Below, piece by piece: positions 1-10,763 of a stretch of 64,000 bases of DNA (position 1 is the first letter of the stretch; each line of letters begins with the position of its first letter). The DNA comes from Plasmopara viticola (lineage: Eukaryota > Oomycota > Peronosporomycetes > Peronosporales > Peronosporaceae): positions 434,001 to 498,000 of the forward strand of contig MBPM02000010.1 in NCBI GenBank assembly GCA_001695595.3, read 5' to 3'. A model generated the notes under the pieces. The model was not told the DNA's origin. It worked only from the letters and a program-made list of their open reading frames with translations, and ran no database searches. The position numbers were made by a program, and so were the translations under genes.

Positions 1-1343
1 GCTCTTTTACGTCTGTGCAGGTCGAGCCGATAGAACGGACGTATCTGTGGCCGTACAGTGTCTCAGCACTTCAAAAGAATAAATATACGCTTCGTTGTGG
101 CTTTTTTGCGTCTGTGCATGTCTCGACTGATAGATAGGACGTATATGCGGTCTTAGCGCTTCAAAAGAATGGATACACACTTCGTTGTTGTTTCTATTGC
201 GTCTGTGCATGTCTTGACCGATAGAAAGGAAGTATCTGTGGCCATACAGCGTCTCAGCGCTCCCGTCCTATCTATCGGTCTAGCAATAGAGTCACAACGA
301 AGTGTGTATTAATGCTTTTGAAGCGCTGTCTTGACCGATAGAAAAAAAGTATCTGTGGCCATACAGCGTCTCAGCGGTCCCGTCCTATCTATCGGTCTAG
401 CAATAGAGCCACAACGAAGTGTGTATTAATTCTTTTGAAGCGCTACCTTGACCGATAGAAAGGAAGTATCTGTGGCTATACAGCGTCTCAGCGCTCCTGT
501 CCTATCTATCGGTCTAGCAATAGAGCCACAACGAAGTGTGTATTAATGCTTTTTAAGCGCTGAGACGCTGTACGACCTCAGATACGTCATTTCTATTGGT
601 CTAGACGTGTACAGATGCAAAAGTACCACAACGCAGTGTATATCCATTCTTTTGAAGCGCTGAGACGCTGTAAGGCCACAGATACGTCCTTTCAATCGGT
701 CTAGACATGATCAGACTTGATAGAGACGCAACGCAGTATAGATGGACTCTTTTGAAGCGCCGAGACGCTGTATGGCCAAAACGGCGTCCTTTCTATCGGT
801 CTAGACATGCACAGACGATATAGAGACACAACGCAGTGTATAGTCATTCTTTTGAAGCTCTGAGCCGCTGTACGGCAACAGATACGTCCTTTTTTCGGTC
901 TAGACATACACAGACGCCGTAGAGCCACAACGCAGTGCATTTCCATTCTTTTGAGGCGCGCTGAGACGCTGTACAGCCACATATATGTTCATTCTTTCGG
1001 TCTAGACATAAACAGACGATATAGAGACACAACGCAGTATATAGTCATACTTTTATGGTGCTGAGACGCTGTACGGCCTCAGATGCAATCTATCTGTCGG
1101 TCTAGACATGCCCAGACGCAAAAGCGCCATAACGAAGTGTATAAGCATTCTATTGAAGCGCTGAGACGCTGTACGGCCACGATACGTCCTTTCTATCAGT
1201 CTAGACATGCACATATGTAATAGAGCCACAACGCAGTGTATAGTCCCTCTTTTGAAGCGCCGAGATGCTGCACGGCCACAGATAAGTTCTTTCTACCGGT
1301 CTGGACATGCACAGACGCAGTAGAGCCACAACGCGGTGGAGCT
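1..1343. repeat. Tandem repeat array 1 (~99-bp units, orientation switch)
   Basis: Imperfect tandem copies of a ~99-bp unit. Its recognisable parts are a 'gctgagacgctgta' block, an 'acgtcctttctatcggtc' block and an 'acagacgca' block. The array runs off the left edge of the window. From 1 to about 235 the units are reverse-complemented. From about 214 to 565 there are compound units of 117 bp that join a reverse half to a forward half (the block 'ttgaccgata' recurs at 214, 331 and 448). From about 565 to 1343 the units are forward. No coding role is supported: the short open frames arise because the period is close to a multiple of three. Confidence 0.93.
214..565. repeat. Compound 117-bp inverted-half repeats at the array flip point
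   Basis: Three consecutive 117-bp units inside array 1. Each contains a minus-oriented half of the basic unit ('gaccgatag' through 'cagcgtctcagcg') followed by a plus-oriented half ('tctatcggtctagcaatag' through 'ttttgaagcgct'). Each unit can therefore fold back on itself. They mark the point where the array changes orientation and are absent from arrays 2 and 3. Confidence 0.85.
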
Positions 1344-1345
1344 CT

Positions 1346-3176
1346 ACAAAATCAAGAAGAGGCTTGAAAGATCGGCATAGTAAAGTAACGATCACAAAAT
1401 CTAAATACCAGACCAACTTCTATGTTAAGCAATCTTGAGAGACACTTACACTGCAAGGAGCGAATCTTCTTCGACTATAGAGTGTGGTTTTGTACTCGGT
1501 TCTAGTGCGATGTCACGAGACCTACCTTCACTGTTACTGCCTGATCCAAGTGTATGTCAAGATCGATTTTTTTGGGTTAAGAAAAATTGCTGCTTGACAC
1601 TGAAAGGCCTTTGAAAAAGGAGCTTTGTAATGTTCTTAGATCTTTCTTTCGTGCAAAAGTCAAAGCCGAAGTGGCTCGAAGAATTGCCTTATCCATTACA
1701 CACCGTCAAAAATGTTAACAAATAGTGATGCATTGTACAAGCTTATGATGAGCTGGATACGGCCACTATCCTGGCAGGAATAATAACAGTTGGAAAGGAT
1801 GTGGGACGAAAGAACACGGTAATACATACAATATACAGCGCCCTTAACCTTTTTATTGACACATTTACCGAACTCATTAATCGAGGGATTGATACACTTT
1901 GACCGTGGTTAGAACTTCAAGTAGCATTACCCTGCAGTGAATAGCTCTATCCCGAACGCTCTAAAGCGTATTAGCGTTGTTGTTTTCCTGCTGAATTAAT
2001 CGGTACGGCCTAAAAGATTATGTCTTCATACCCTGTATAGATCGAACACCTCTAACCCATTTCTTTTGGGACGGAATTTTGGAGTGGTTTTCAAGTTAAT
2101 GCGCTCGAAATTTTCCGGCACTACTGCTTTTCCGGCACAAAAAATGTTGAGTGCTTTATTGAGAAGCATGGCCTATGGATAGATTATGCTATGTGTTGGG
2201 CTATCTTGAATAGGTCGGCTTCAATAGTCCAGAAAGACTTTAGATAGCGACGTGGTCTAAGTGGTGACTTGCACAGGTATGATTCGATTTACGAAGAGGT
2301 GACTTGACTAACACAGGCTATGCCAGACACGAAAGGATCGCTCAGTGCCGTCTGTGATGCATCTCATCTTACTGCCGGCAAGAAAAAGCATCAAGCATGG
2401 GAATTTTTTCAGCACTAGATCGTTTAACGTAATCGCCCGATGCTCTCAATTCGGCAAGAACAGCTCATGTTTACAGACGTCACTTACAATTGCCTCATCG
2501 ATCTGCAAGCAACGCTTGCAAGATTGATTTGTTATGTAGAGCATCAAAAGCCCTGTCGACGTTCAATTGTCTCCTGGAAAGCGACAGAACTGGGTTTGCC
2601 TCCGACATGCTCACGCTAATTGGTCATCGTCGTATCCCCGTGGCTAATTAAACTACTGCTTGGCCGTAGGATTTCGAATTTTTTATTCTCGGCCTTGGCG
2701 CGAGCAACAACTCAACTGTGATTAGACGGTATAAATATTCAATAAATGCTCCTTAAACTGGCCGATAGCTTGAAGGCGTACTTCTTTCATACAGCTTATC
2801 CAAACAACGTAAACCGCAGACCGCTTGACAGGCCCTGATCACCCTAAGCAAAAGGATATATCGATTTCGAGATCTCGATAATGTTTATCAGTATGTTGTG
2901 CAAACTTTTGTTCAGCCAACAGAAGCTAGCTAATGCCGGCTTCATATAACGACTCGTTGCACGTAGTGAGAGCACTGTTAAAATGTCGCTCGGCCCACGG
3001 ATTTTTTTTGCCTAAATCGTATTCGGATCCATATACACTCAAAAATATTTGCTATTGCTTTCTAAGCGCTTCTCTGCTACCACATTCGAAGACTGGCGGG
3101 TTTTACGCGCTGTGTCGCTCCTACAGTGTATCGGCATCCGAAAGTCCATTAGCATCTTTGATATTATTCTTCACTT
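1346..3176. other. Conserved unit spacer, copy 1 (no intact gene)
   Basis: About 1.8 kb of low-GC DNA that recurs almost unchanged at 8536-10340 and 15826-17650. It starts at 'aatcaagaagaggcttg' immediately after the array. No open reading frame is long and conserved in all three copies. The stretch 2290-2620 has a faintly coding look (for example DVTYNCLIDLQATLARLI around 2475-2530) but is broken by stops, so it may be a decayed gene or transposon piece. The last ~250 bp should contain the effector promoter. I could not identify a convincing oomycete initiator. Confidence 0.7.
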
Positions 3177-3187
3177 ATCGTAGTCTG

Positions 3188-3503
3188 CTCCGGAAAAAGT
3201 TGGGGTGACGCCCTCCTTCCAAGCGCGGGAGTTAAATACTCGCGCGCTTCGGGCAGGTGCTCTCGGGCATCTGCAGGTCTCTAACGAGTCTCACCCTCGA
3301 CACGACGGTCTCCAGCACCAGGGCGCCACCTGGGCTCTTACCAAGTCAGAGCTAAACAAAAGAATGGAAGACCCTCACGATCTCGGTGCTGGCTGCACTG
3401 CTTGCCGAATGAGACCCGACGTATGCGGACACCACTCTATGCCGTGGACTAGCCAGACCGAGCCTAGCACGTGCAACGCGATAACGTAATACAATACAAT
3501 ACA
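3188..3503 (+). mobile_element. SINE-like non-autonomous retroelement, copy S1
   Basis: A 316-bp element running from 'ctccggaaaaagttggggtg' to a tail of ACAAT repeats. It is flanked by an 11-bp target-site duplication, atcgtagtctg, at 3177-3187 and 3504-3514. Its 5' ~140 bp and 3' ~150 bp match the two ends of the deleted LINE at 13233-14339. The 3' part still reads as the last ~38 codons of the LINE protein. The matching position in unit 3 (17640-17650) is an empty site. The element ends 147 bp before the effector ATG, so it lies inside the likely promoter. Confidence 0.93.
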
Positions 3504-3650
3504 ATCGTAGTCTGTTTTTGTACGGTAGTTGGTGTATCTGCCATCAACTTTGGTACTTTGCATTGTTTTGCCAGCTCCATTTTTGCTTTTTTCATTAGAG
3601 GATACTTTAATATTTGATTGATTGGCCAAGAAATAAACGTCGCATCCAAA

Positions 3651-4541
3651 ATGTGGACAGCTACGCGTCTGCAGATCTTGTCGATTGAGCTCATTATCAG
3701 CATCAGCCTCTGCTTCGCACTTATGCCAGCGGCTGATCAACCCAACAATCGGAGTAATGTCATTTCCGGATCCCACTTTAAGCCTCAGCTCCTCTCTACC
3801 CACAACAACGCGGCCCTCACCGAAGATGCGTTGAAGAGCCACGATGAATCAAAGCAATACACGACCGCCAATGGCAACAGCGACGAAGAAGCAAGGGTCC
3901 TTGAGGAAATTCTCGATGCTTTAGGTCCTGTCATTAATAAATTACGAGGAGAAGGAACTTCGAGTCTCACGGAACCTCTTCTACAGACCGATGCCAAGAT
4001 CGGAGAAGGTGACAAAAAGCTGGTGATGCACCTACAAGCGATGACTACGCGCACTGAAGCACAGGATAGCGCATTGGTTGCTGCAATTGAGACACTTCGT
4101 AATTCAGAGGATCCATCCGACCGGACCTTTGGCGACTTTGAGCTTATAAACGTGTTGGAAAATCCAGCGTTGGCCGAGATAGTATATGAGAATTGGTTCA
4201 GCAGGAAAGATTCTCCACTTGCAGTCATCAAAAGTTTGGACCCATCTTTCACTGACAGCAACCCAGAGAGCCGTATAAAATTCCTCGAGCACCATTCAGC
4301 ATTGAAATGGCTGTCGTACGTCGGGTTTTGTTGGAAGCACAATAGATTCGAATTCAATGAAGAGAACTTGTATCAGTTTTTTGAAGAAGCGCATTTGAGT
4401 AAAAGGGCTATGGCAGGGTTGCTTTATGACGCACGACTTAAGCCTTATGGTTGGGTGGTTCTTGACAGGATGCAGCGTACGCGCACATCCTGGTCCAACG
4501 ATCTGTCGAATTATATTTTTGACTGGAGTTTTTGGCACTAA
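3651..4541 (+). CDS. Secreted WY-type RXLR-like effector, unit 1 copy
   Basis: A 296-aa protein. Residues 1-28 form a signal peptide (hydrophobic LSIELIISISLCFAL, likely cut after MPAA). There is no canonical RXLR; QLLS at 46-49 lies where that motif would be, and DEEAR at 78-82 resembles the downstream dEER. From about 165 to 281 the sequence shows the usual WY helix signatures: ENWFSRKDSP (W182, SP at 188-189), ALKWLSYV (W220, Y223), and a later LLYDAR helix leading to W281. Such proteins normally act inside the host cell to alter immunity. I chose the ATG at 3651; an upstream TTG-started frame is open but would spoil the signal peptide. Copies 2 and 3 are about 95% similar by eye. A second module seems truncated (see 4532-4807). 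The WY family is inferred from motif spacing, not a search. Confidence 0.82.
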   Translation: MWTATRLQILSIELIISISLCFALMPAADQPNNRSNVISGSHFKPQLLSTHNNAALTEDALKSHDESKQYTTANGNSDEEARVLEEILDALGPVINKLRGEGTSSLTEPLLQTDAKIGEGDKKLVMHLQAMTTRTEAQDSALVAAIETLRNSEDPSDRTFGDFELINVLENPALAEIVYENWFSRKDSPLAVIKSLDPSFTDSNPESRIKFLEHHSALKWLSYVGFCWKHNRFEFNEENLYQFFEEAHLSKRAMAGLLYDARLKPYGWVVLDRMQRTRTSWSNDLSNYIFDWSFWH

Positions 4542-4807
4542 TCGAATTTAGTCAGCATCTCGAAGCACCTTCGCTGAACGTATGGCTCAAGTATCTCGCA
4601 GTCCGATTCCGTGACGCCACGAAACGTAAAAATAAAAAAATGAGTTTTTGGAAAATTGAATATCGTCGATTCAAACCGAATGTTAAAGTTACTTATCGAT
4701 TGTATATAGTAAGTGATAAGAAGATTGCTCCTGCTTTGCATGAGGTGCTTCAGTCGCGAACTCAGTCTATTTTAGCGGGACGAGAATTCGATCGTCGGTA
4801 TTGGTAA
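4532..4807 (+). pseudogene. Out-of-frame 3' remnant of the effector (second WY-like module)
   Basis: This open frame overlaps the end of the 296-aa effector in another frame and runs for about 91 codons. It contains APSLNVWLKYLAVRF, which has the W-x(2)-Y spacing of a WY Y-helix, followed by a basic stretch. The effector reading frame ends just after what looks like the next W helix (W281). This piece therefore looks like the missing second half of that module, displaced by a frameshift. Unit 2 keeps the same sequence with further breaks, and unit 3 keeps only its first part. It has no signal peptide and is unlikely to be a gene of its own. Confidence 0.6.
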
Positions 4808-6479
4808 AAGATCGTACTTCGATTTTTCTTAAACGTCGTTTCACGTCAGTTCCTACCAGTGCCTGACATTTTTGTTGATGCACTATTGTTTCGTGAAAGT
4901 ATCCATGTGGCACCAGCCTTCCACCATCCAAAGCGCTAGTGCGCTGTAACCATGCAAACACTCGCGTATCCGAGATTCAAGAAACGATGAATCAACAGGG
5001 TTGTGCAAATAGCTGGATTGTTTATTCACGCTACCTCTTTAATGATGTGGGCACTGACAAAGACTTACCGCATCCTCTTACTTCTTCGTACCCTAGGTTG
5101 ACAGGTAGGTAATCATAACGCAAGTGTACCTCATGCGGATCAGTAGAAGCAAACAGCATCAGAGTCTTGGCACAGCTCGTTATGTGCAATCTCGTTGGAA
5201 GAGGAAGCTATGGCAGCGATAGCCCTACCAACATGCAAGGCTGAGAGAAAGACGTTATTTATCGGCAGCTGTGGTTGGCTTTAAAAATCTCCACGAACAA
5301 AACAGCGCAATGTGCAACAAAGTCTACTTTTGCGAGGACGTGATTCATGCACTGGAATGAAATAAAGCTACTTCGAATGCGATGTCAAATGCTATGCATA
5401 CGACATTCAATGTGTAATACTGAACATGTGCTAATAATATTGTTTACGTTTTCTAAAGTGCAAAGCGCACGAGACGAATGTGATGATTAGTCATGAGGGA
5501 CGCTTCTTGCCATCACACAAGTGTCAGAGCAAGACTAATCGGAAAACGAACTTGCCTTCATTGTGGCTCCGACATGGTGCAGAGTACGATCAAGCTTCGC
5601 CAGACCAGTACGCTGCACGCAAACTCGTATTGCAGACAGACAGCGACGAGGACGACTGTTTATTGTAGAAGGCGAATTGGAAAAGAGAGGCTGTCGAAGA
5701 AAAGCTGGAATTTTTTGACGTCTCAGACAGCAATGGTAGACGCACGAAGGGTACAAAACACAACTAATGAAGCGTAGTCGTTTGAATGATTCCTTTCGTG
5801 CACACTCGAACGGAATGTCGTGTTCTGTCCAACAGGTACAGGTATAGATGATTATGAAGTTCCTGACCTTGACGCCGTGCATATAAAGGATGAGCCTTGA
5901 GTTTGGGCTCATGTGATATATAAAGCGCCGCGCCATATATAAAAAAAATCGACATTATTCATTGCTGCTAAGACATCCTGTTCTATCCCTTGCCAATAAA
6001 GAAATGTTGCAAAAGCAGGGCTACGGCCCTCGGGGCCAGATATTGACAAGCACAGCTAAAGCCAAGCAATTTGCTTTTCCTCTCGTCGGTGTCCACGGCG
6101 CAACGACTGATGATCATTGTTTGGTACTGCCGAGATCAAGGGCAAAATTTGATATAGATAGTGGACTTCCGAATTGATCAGTTTCCAAAAACCTCTTTCT
6201 GGAGTGCTCCTATTTATTACTAGCATATTGCCCATTTTTCTGGCCACGTTAAGTCTTTCAGATAAATTATGTGTTGCTGCATTCCGATGCATCGGCATTT
6301 AAGTATTGTAATTGGCAACTATGGGGCACCTAAATTTTTGTGGGACATTCTTAGTGGAGACGCGACCGAATATCGAGAAAGCATTGATTGAAAGAGGTAT
6401 TCTTAGAGACAATTAAATTCTTATCGCTTACTTAGCGTAACAGACCTGAGTAATCTGATTCGGAGACTTTGCAAACGGC
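4808..6479. other. Unit spacer downstream of effector, copy 1
   Basis: Non-coding DNA shared with 11919-13219 plus 14353-14640, and in part with 18811-19409. Two short frames survive in both copies 1 and 2. A 64-codon minus frame (4767-4961 and 11878-12072) differs by one residue at the start. A plus frame near 5493-5690 contains RTCLHCGSDM, which recalls the Cys-rich tails of some DNA transposases. Neither has a support beyond similarity between recent duplicates. No intact gene is seen. Confidence 0.65.
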
Positions 6480-6975
6480 TGAAGCACCAGGTTTAAATTC
6501 GCTTTTCTTAAAATCGGTACAACTTCTCGGTATAATCAACTTTATTGTGCTCCCAGCAATACCCGACGTACGATAGCTACGGCAAATCTGAGCGGTGCTT
6601 TAAAAGATCTTGAAGGCCGCTTTCTAGGCTGCTGTCCGTGTAATATCGGCCCAAAAGATTTACGGCTGTTGGTGGAGATATTTTGTTGTTGAAACATTTC
6701 TTAGAACTGCCTTAAGAAAGGTATATACTGAAAGCTGCCAAAGTTCCGGTCGGATGGATTCTTTAATTCACGAATTGTCTTAGTTGCAGCGATTTAATTA
6801 ACTTTCCTGTGCTTTTATCCGCGATCTGACCCCGTGAAGGTGTTTTACGAGCTTTTTATTACCGCTTACGATCGTGGCATCGGTCTGAAGAAGAGGTTAG
6901 GTGAGACTTAAAATTTTCTCGCCGTGTAATTTGTGATGATGGGTCCTTAAATTCTCGCCGCTGTTGCCACTGGCG
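6480..6975 (-). pseudogene. Inverted, decayed effector paralogue, unit 1
   Basis: Read on the minus strand, this follows the WY effector gene at 3651 over its central part. Recognisable matches include 'ccatccgaccgga', 'cgtacgtcgggt' and the segment corresponding to 'tcacggaacctcttctacagaccgatgcc', with many substitutions, small indels and stops. It lies tail-to-tail with the intact gene in the same unit. Its 5' end is cut off by the repeat array that begins at about 6985. It is clearly older than the unit duplication, because the same decayed version is in all three units. No product is expected. Confidence 0.85.
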
Positions 6976-6984
6976 GCCTAATAT

Positions 6985-8532
6985 TACTTACCGATACGTC
7001 CTTTCAATCGGTCTAGACATGAACAGACGCAATTGAAACTCAACGCAGTGTATATTTTTTTTTGAAGCGCAGAGACGCTGTACGGCCACAGATACGTTCT
7101 ATCTATCGGTATAGACATGTACAGACGCAATAGAGCCTCAACGCAGTGTATAGTCATTGTTTTGAAGCGTTGAGACGCTAAACGGCCACAGATAAGTTCT
7201 TTCTTTCGGTCTAGACACTCACAGACGCAATAGAGACACAACGCAGTGTATAGTCATTCTTTTGAAGCGCTGAGACGCTGTTCGGCCACAGATACGTCCT
7301 TTCTATCGGTCGAGACATGCGCAGACGCAGTAGAGCTACCCGCATTGTATGTTTATAGTTTTGAAGCACTGAGACGCTGTACGCCACAGATACGTCTTTT
7401 CTGCCGGTCGAGACATGCACAGACGCAGTAGAGCCACAACGCAATCTATACTCATTGTTTTAAAACACTGAGACGCTGTATGGCCAAAAGTCGTCCTTTC
7501 TATCAGTCTAGATATGCACAGACGCAATAGAGACACAACGCAGTGTTTAGTCATTCTTTTGAAGCGCTGAGACGCTGTTCGGCCACAGATACGTCCTTTC
7601 TATCGGTCGAGAAATGCACAGACGCAGTAGAGCTACCCGCATTGTATGTTTATTGTTTTATAGCACTGAGACGCTGTACGCCACAGATACGTCTTTTCTG
7701 TTGGTCGAGACATGCACAGACGCAGCAGAGCCACAACGCAATGTATATTCATTGTTTCGGAAAACTGAGACGCTGTATGGCCAAAAGACGTCCTTTCTAT
7801 CGGTCTAGATATGCACAGACGCAATAGAGACACAACGCAGTGTATAGTCATTCTTTTGAAGCGCTGAGACGCTGTTCGACGACAGATACGTCCTTTCTAT
7901 CGGGCGAGACATGTACAAACGTAGTAGAGCTACCCGCAGTGTATATTCATTGTTTTAAAGCACTGAGACGCTGTATGACCAAAAAGACGTCCTTTTAATC
8001 GGTCTATATATGCATAGACGCAATAGAGACACAACACAGTGTGTATGCATTCTTTTGAAACGCTGAGATGCTGTACGCCACATATACGTCCTTTCTATCG
8101 GTCGAGATATGTACAGACGCAGTAGAGCTACCCGCAATGTATATTCATTGTTTTAAAGCACTGAGACGCTGTATGGCCAAAACGACGTCCTTTTTATCAG
8201 TCTAGATATGCACAGACGCAATAGAGACACAACACAGTGTATAAGAATTCTTTTAAAGCGCTGAGACGCTGTACGCCACACATACGTCCTTTCTATCGGT
8301 CTAGACAAGCACAGACGCAGTAGAGCTACCCGCAATGTATATTCATTGTTTTAAAGCACTGAGACGCTGTATGGCCAAAAAGACGTCCTTCCTATCGGTC
8401 TAGACATGCACAGACGCAATAGACACAACGCAGTGTATAGTCATTCTTTCAAGCGATGGGACGCTGTATGGCCATCATACGTCCTTTCTATTGGTCTATA
8501 CATGCACAGACGCAGTAGAGCCACAACGCAGT
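6985..8532 (+). repeat. Tandem repeat array 2 with higher-order structure
   Basis: About 15 forward-oriented ~99-bp units. Units differ by type: some carry 'gagacacaacgcagtg', some 'gagctacccgca', some 'gagccacaacgca'. The 'gagctaccc' type recurs at 7333, 7630 and 7927 (spacing 297 bp, three units) and then at 8125 and 8323 (spacing 198 bp, two units), which is a higher-order repeat that changes period. It begins with 'ttaccgatacgtcctttcaat', as array 3 does, abutting the inverted pseudogene. Confidence 0.93.
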
Positions 8533-10340
8533 GAAGCTCTACAAAATCAAGAAGAGGCTTGGTAGATCGGCATAGTAAAGTAGCGATCACAAAATCTGAA
8601 CTTGAGACTAACTTTTATGTTAAGCAATCTTGAGAGAAACTCACAGTGCAAGGAGCGAAACTTCGACTATAGAATGTGGTTTTGTACTTGGTTATAGTGC
8701 GATAATACGGGACCTACCTTCCTGATACAAGTGTATGTCAAGATCGTTTTGGTTTCAAGAAAAATTGCTGCTTGACACTGAAAGGCCTTCGAAACAGGAG
8801 CTTTGTAATGTCATTAGATCTTTCTTTCGTGCAAAAGTCAAAGCCGAAGTGGCTCGAAGAATTGCATTATCCATTACACACCGTCAAAAATGCTAACAAA
8901 TAGTGATGCATTGTACAAGCTTATGATGAGCTGGATACGGCCACTATCCTGGCAGGAATACTAACAGTTGGAAAGGATGTGGGACGAAAGAACACGGTAG
9001 TATATACGATATACAGCGCTCTTAACTTTTTATTGACACATTTACCCAACTCACTAATCGAGAGATTGACATACTTTGACCGTGGTCGGAACTTCAAGTG
9101 GCATTACCCTGCAGTGACTTGCTCTATCCCGAACGCTCTAAAGCGTATTAGCGTTTTTTTTCCTGCTGAATTAATTGGTACGGCCTAAAAGATTAAGTCT
9201 TTATACCCTGTTAAGATCGAACACCTGTAACCCATTTCTTTTGGGACAGAATTTTGGAGTGGTTTTCGAGTTAATGCGCTCGAAATTTTTCGGCACTACT
9301 GCTTTTTCGGTACAGAAAATGTTGGGCGCTTCATTGAGAAGCATGGCCCATGAATAGATTATGCTATGTGTTGGGCTGTCTTGAATAGGTCGGTTTCAAA
9401 AGTCCAAAAAGACTCAGACAGTGACGTGGTCTGAGTGGTGATTTGCACAGGTATGATTCGATTTAAGAAGAGTTGATTTGACTAACACAGACCATGCCAG
9501 ACACGAAAGGATTGCTCAGTGCCATCTGTGACGCATCTCATTTTACTGCCGGCAGGAAAAAGCATCAAGCATGGGATTTTTTTCAGCACTAGATCGTTTA
9601 ACGTAATCGCCCGATGCTCTGAACAGCTCATGTTTAGTGACGTCTCTTACAATTGCCTCATCGATCTGCAAGCAACGCTTGCAAGATTGATTTGTTATGT
9701 AGAGCACCAAAAGCCCTGTCGACGTTCAATTGTCTCCTGGGAATCGAAAGAGCTGGGTTTGCCTCCGATATGCTTACGCTAATTGGACATCGTCGTATCC
9801 CCATGGCTAATTAAACTACTGGTTGGCCGTAGGATTTCGGGCTATTTTACTTTCGGCATTGGCGCGAGGGACAACGTGATTAGACAATATAAATATTCAA
9901 TAAATGCCCCTTAAAGTGGCCGATAGCTTGAAGGCGTACTTCTTTTATACGGCTTATCCAAACAACATAAACCGCAGACCGCTTGACAGGCCCTGATCAA
10001 AGCAAAAGGATATATCGATTTTGGAGTCTCTTTAATGTTTATCATGATGTTGTGCAAACTTTTGTTCAGCCAACAGAAGCTAGCTAATCTCGGCTTCATA
10101 TAACGACTCGTTGCACGTAGTGAGAGCACTGTTAAAATGTCGCTCGGCCCACGGATTTTTTTTTGCATAAATCGTATTCGGATCCATATACACTCAAAAA
10201 TTTGCTATTGCTTCATAAGCGCTTCTCTGCTACCACATTCGAAGACTGGCGGGTTTTACGCGCTGTGTCGCTCCTACAGTGCATCGGCATCCGAAAGTCC
10301 ATTATCATCTTTGATATCATTCTTCACTTATCTTAGTCTA
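8533..10340. other. Conserved unit spacer, copy 2 (no intact gene)
   Basis: Second copy of the spacer at 1346-3176, with scattered substitutions and small indels. The possible coding relic lies at about 9490-9780 and is broken by stops here too. No gene called. Confidence 0.7.
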
Positions 10341-10659
10341 TCTCGGAAAAGGTTGGGGTGACGCTCTCCTTCCAAGCGCGGGGGCTAAATGCTCGCGCGC
10401 TTCGGGCAGGTGCTCTCGGGCATCTGCAGGTCTCTAACGAGTCTCACCCTCGACGCGACAGTCTCCAGCACCAGGCCACCTGTGCTCTTACCAAGTCAGA
10501 GCTAAAAAAAAATGGAAGACCCTCACGACCGCGGTGCTGGATGCACTGCCCGCCGAACGAGACCCGACGTATGCGGACACCACTCTATGCCGTGGACTAG
10601 CCAGACTGAGCCTAGCACGTGCATAACTTGGCAACGCGATAACGTAATACAATACAATA
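10341..10659 (+). mobile_element. SINE-like element, copy S2
   Basis: Same family and same insertion point as S1: the left flank 'cttagtcta' corresponds to the S1 target 'cgtagtctg'. It must therefore be inherited from one insertion before units 1 and 2 separated. The right target duplication is gone: about 75 bp directly after the tail are missing compared with unit 1, leaving 'aaagcatctatcattcattt' before the effector leader. Confidence 0.9.
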
Positions 10660-10763
10660 AAGCATCTATCATTCATTTTGCCAGCTCCATTTTTGCTTAT
10701 TTTCATAAAGGGATACTTTGATATCATTAATTGATTGGCCAAGAAATAAACGTCGCATCCAAA

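Noticed and set aside
1..1416. Open frames of 60-100 codons within the three repeat arrays
   Set aside because: They follow from a repeat period near 99 bp, occur on both strands and change with each array. No signal peptide or domain.
3188..3330. HDV-like ribozyme at the SINE/LINE 5' end
   Set aside because: Hairpins are clear, but I could not place the P1 and P2 strands and catalytic C in the order required. Kept only as a structured-RNA finding.
3785..4357. Long minus-strand frames opposite the WY effectors (also 10898-11470 and 18004-18522)
   Set aside because: They are shadows of the plus-strand coding sequence; the plus strand has the signal peptide and WY motifs.
4767..4961. 64-codon minus frame conserved in units 1 and 2
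   Set aside because: Conservation is explained by recent duplication of the whole unit; its start region overlaps the effector remnant and it shows no known motif.
6985..8532. CRISPR array
   Set aside because: Units are contiguous ~99-bp repeats without unique spacers, in a eukaryotic-looking context.
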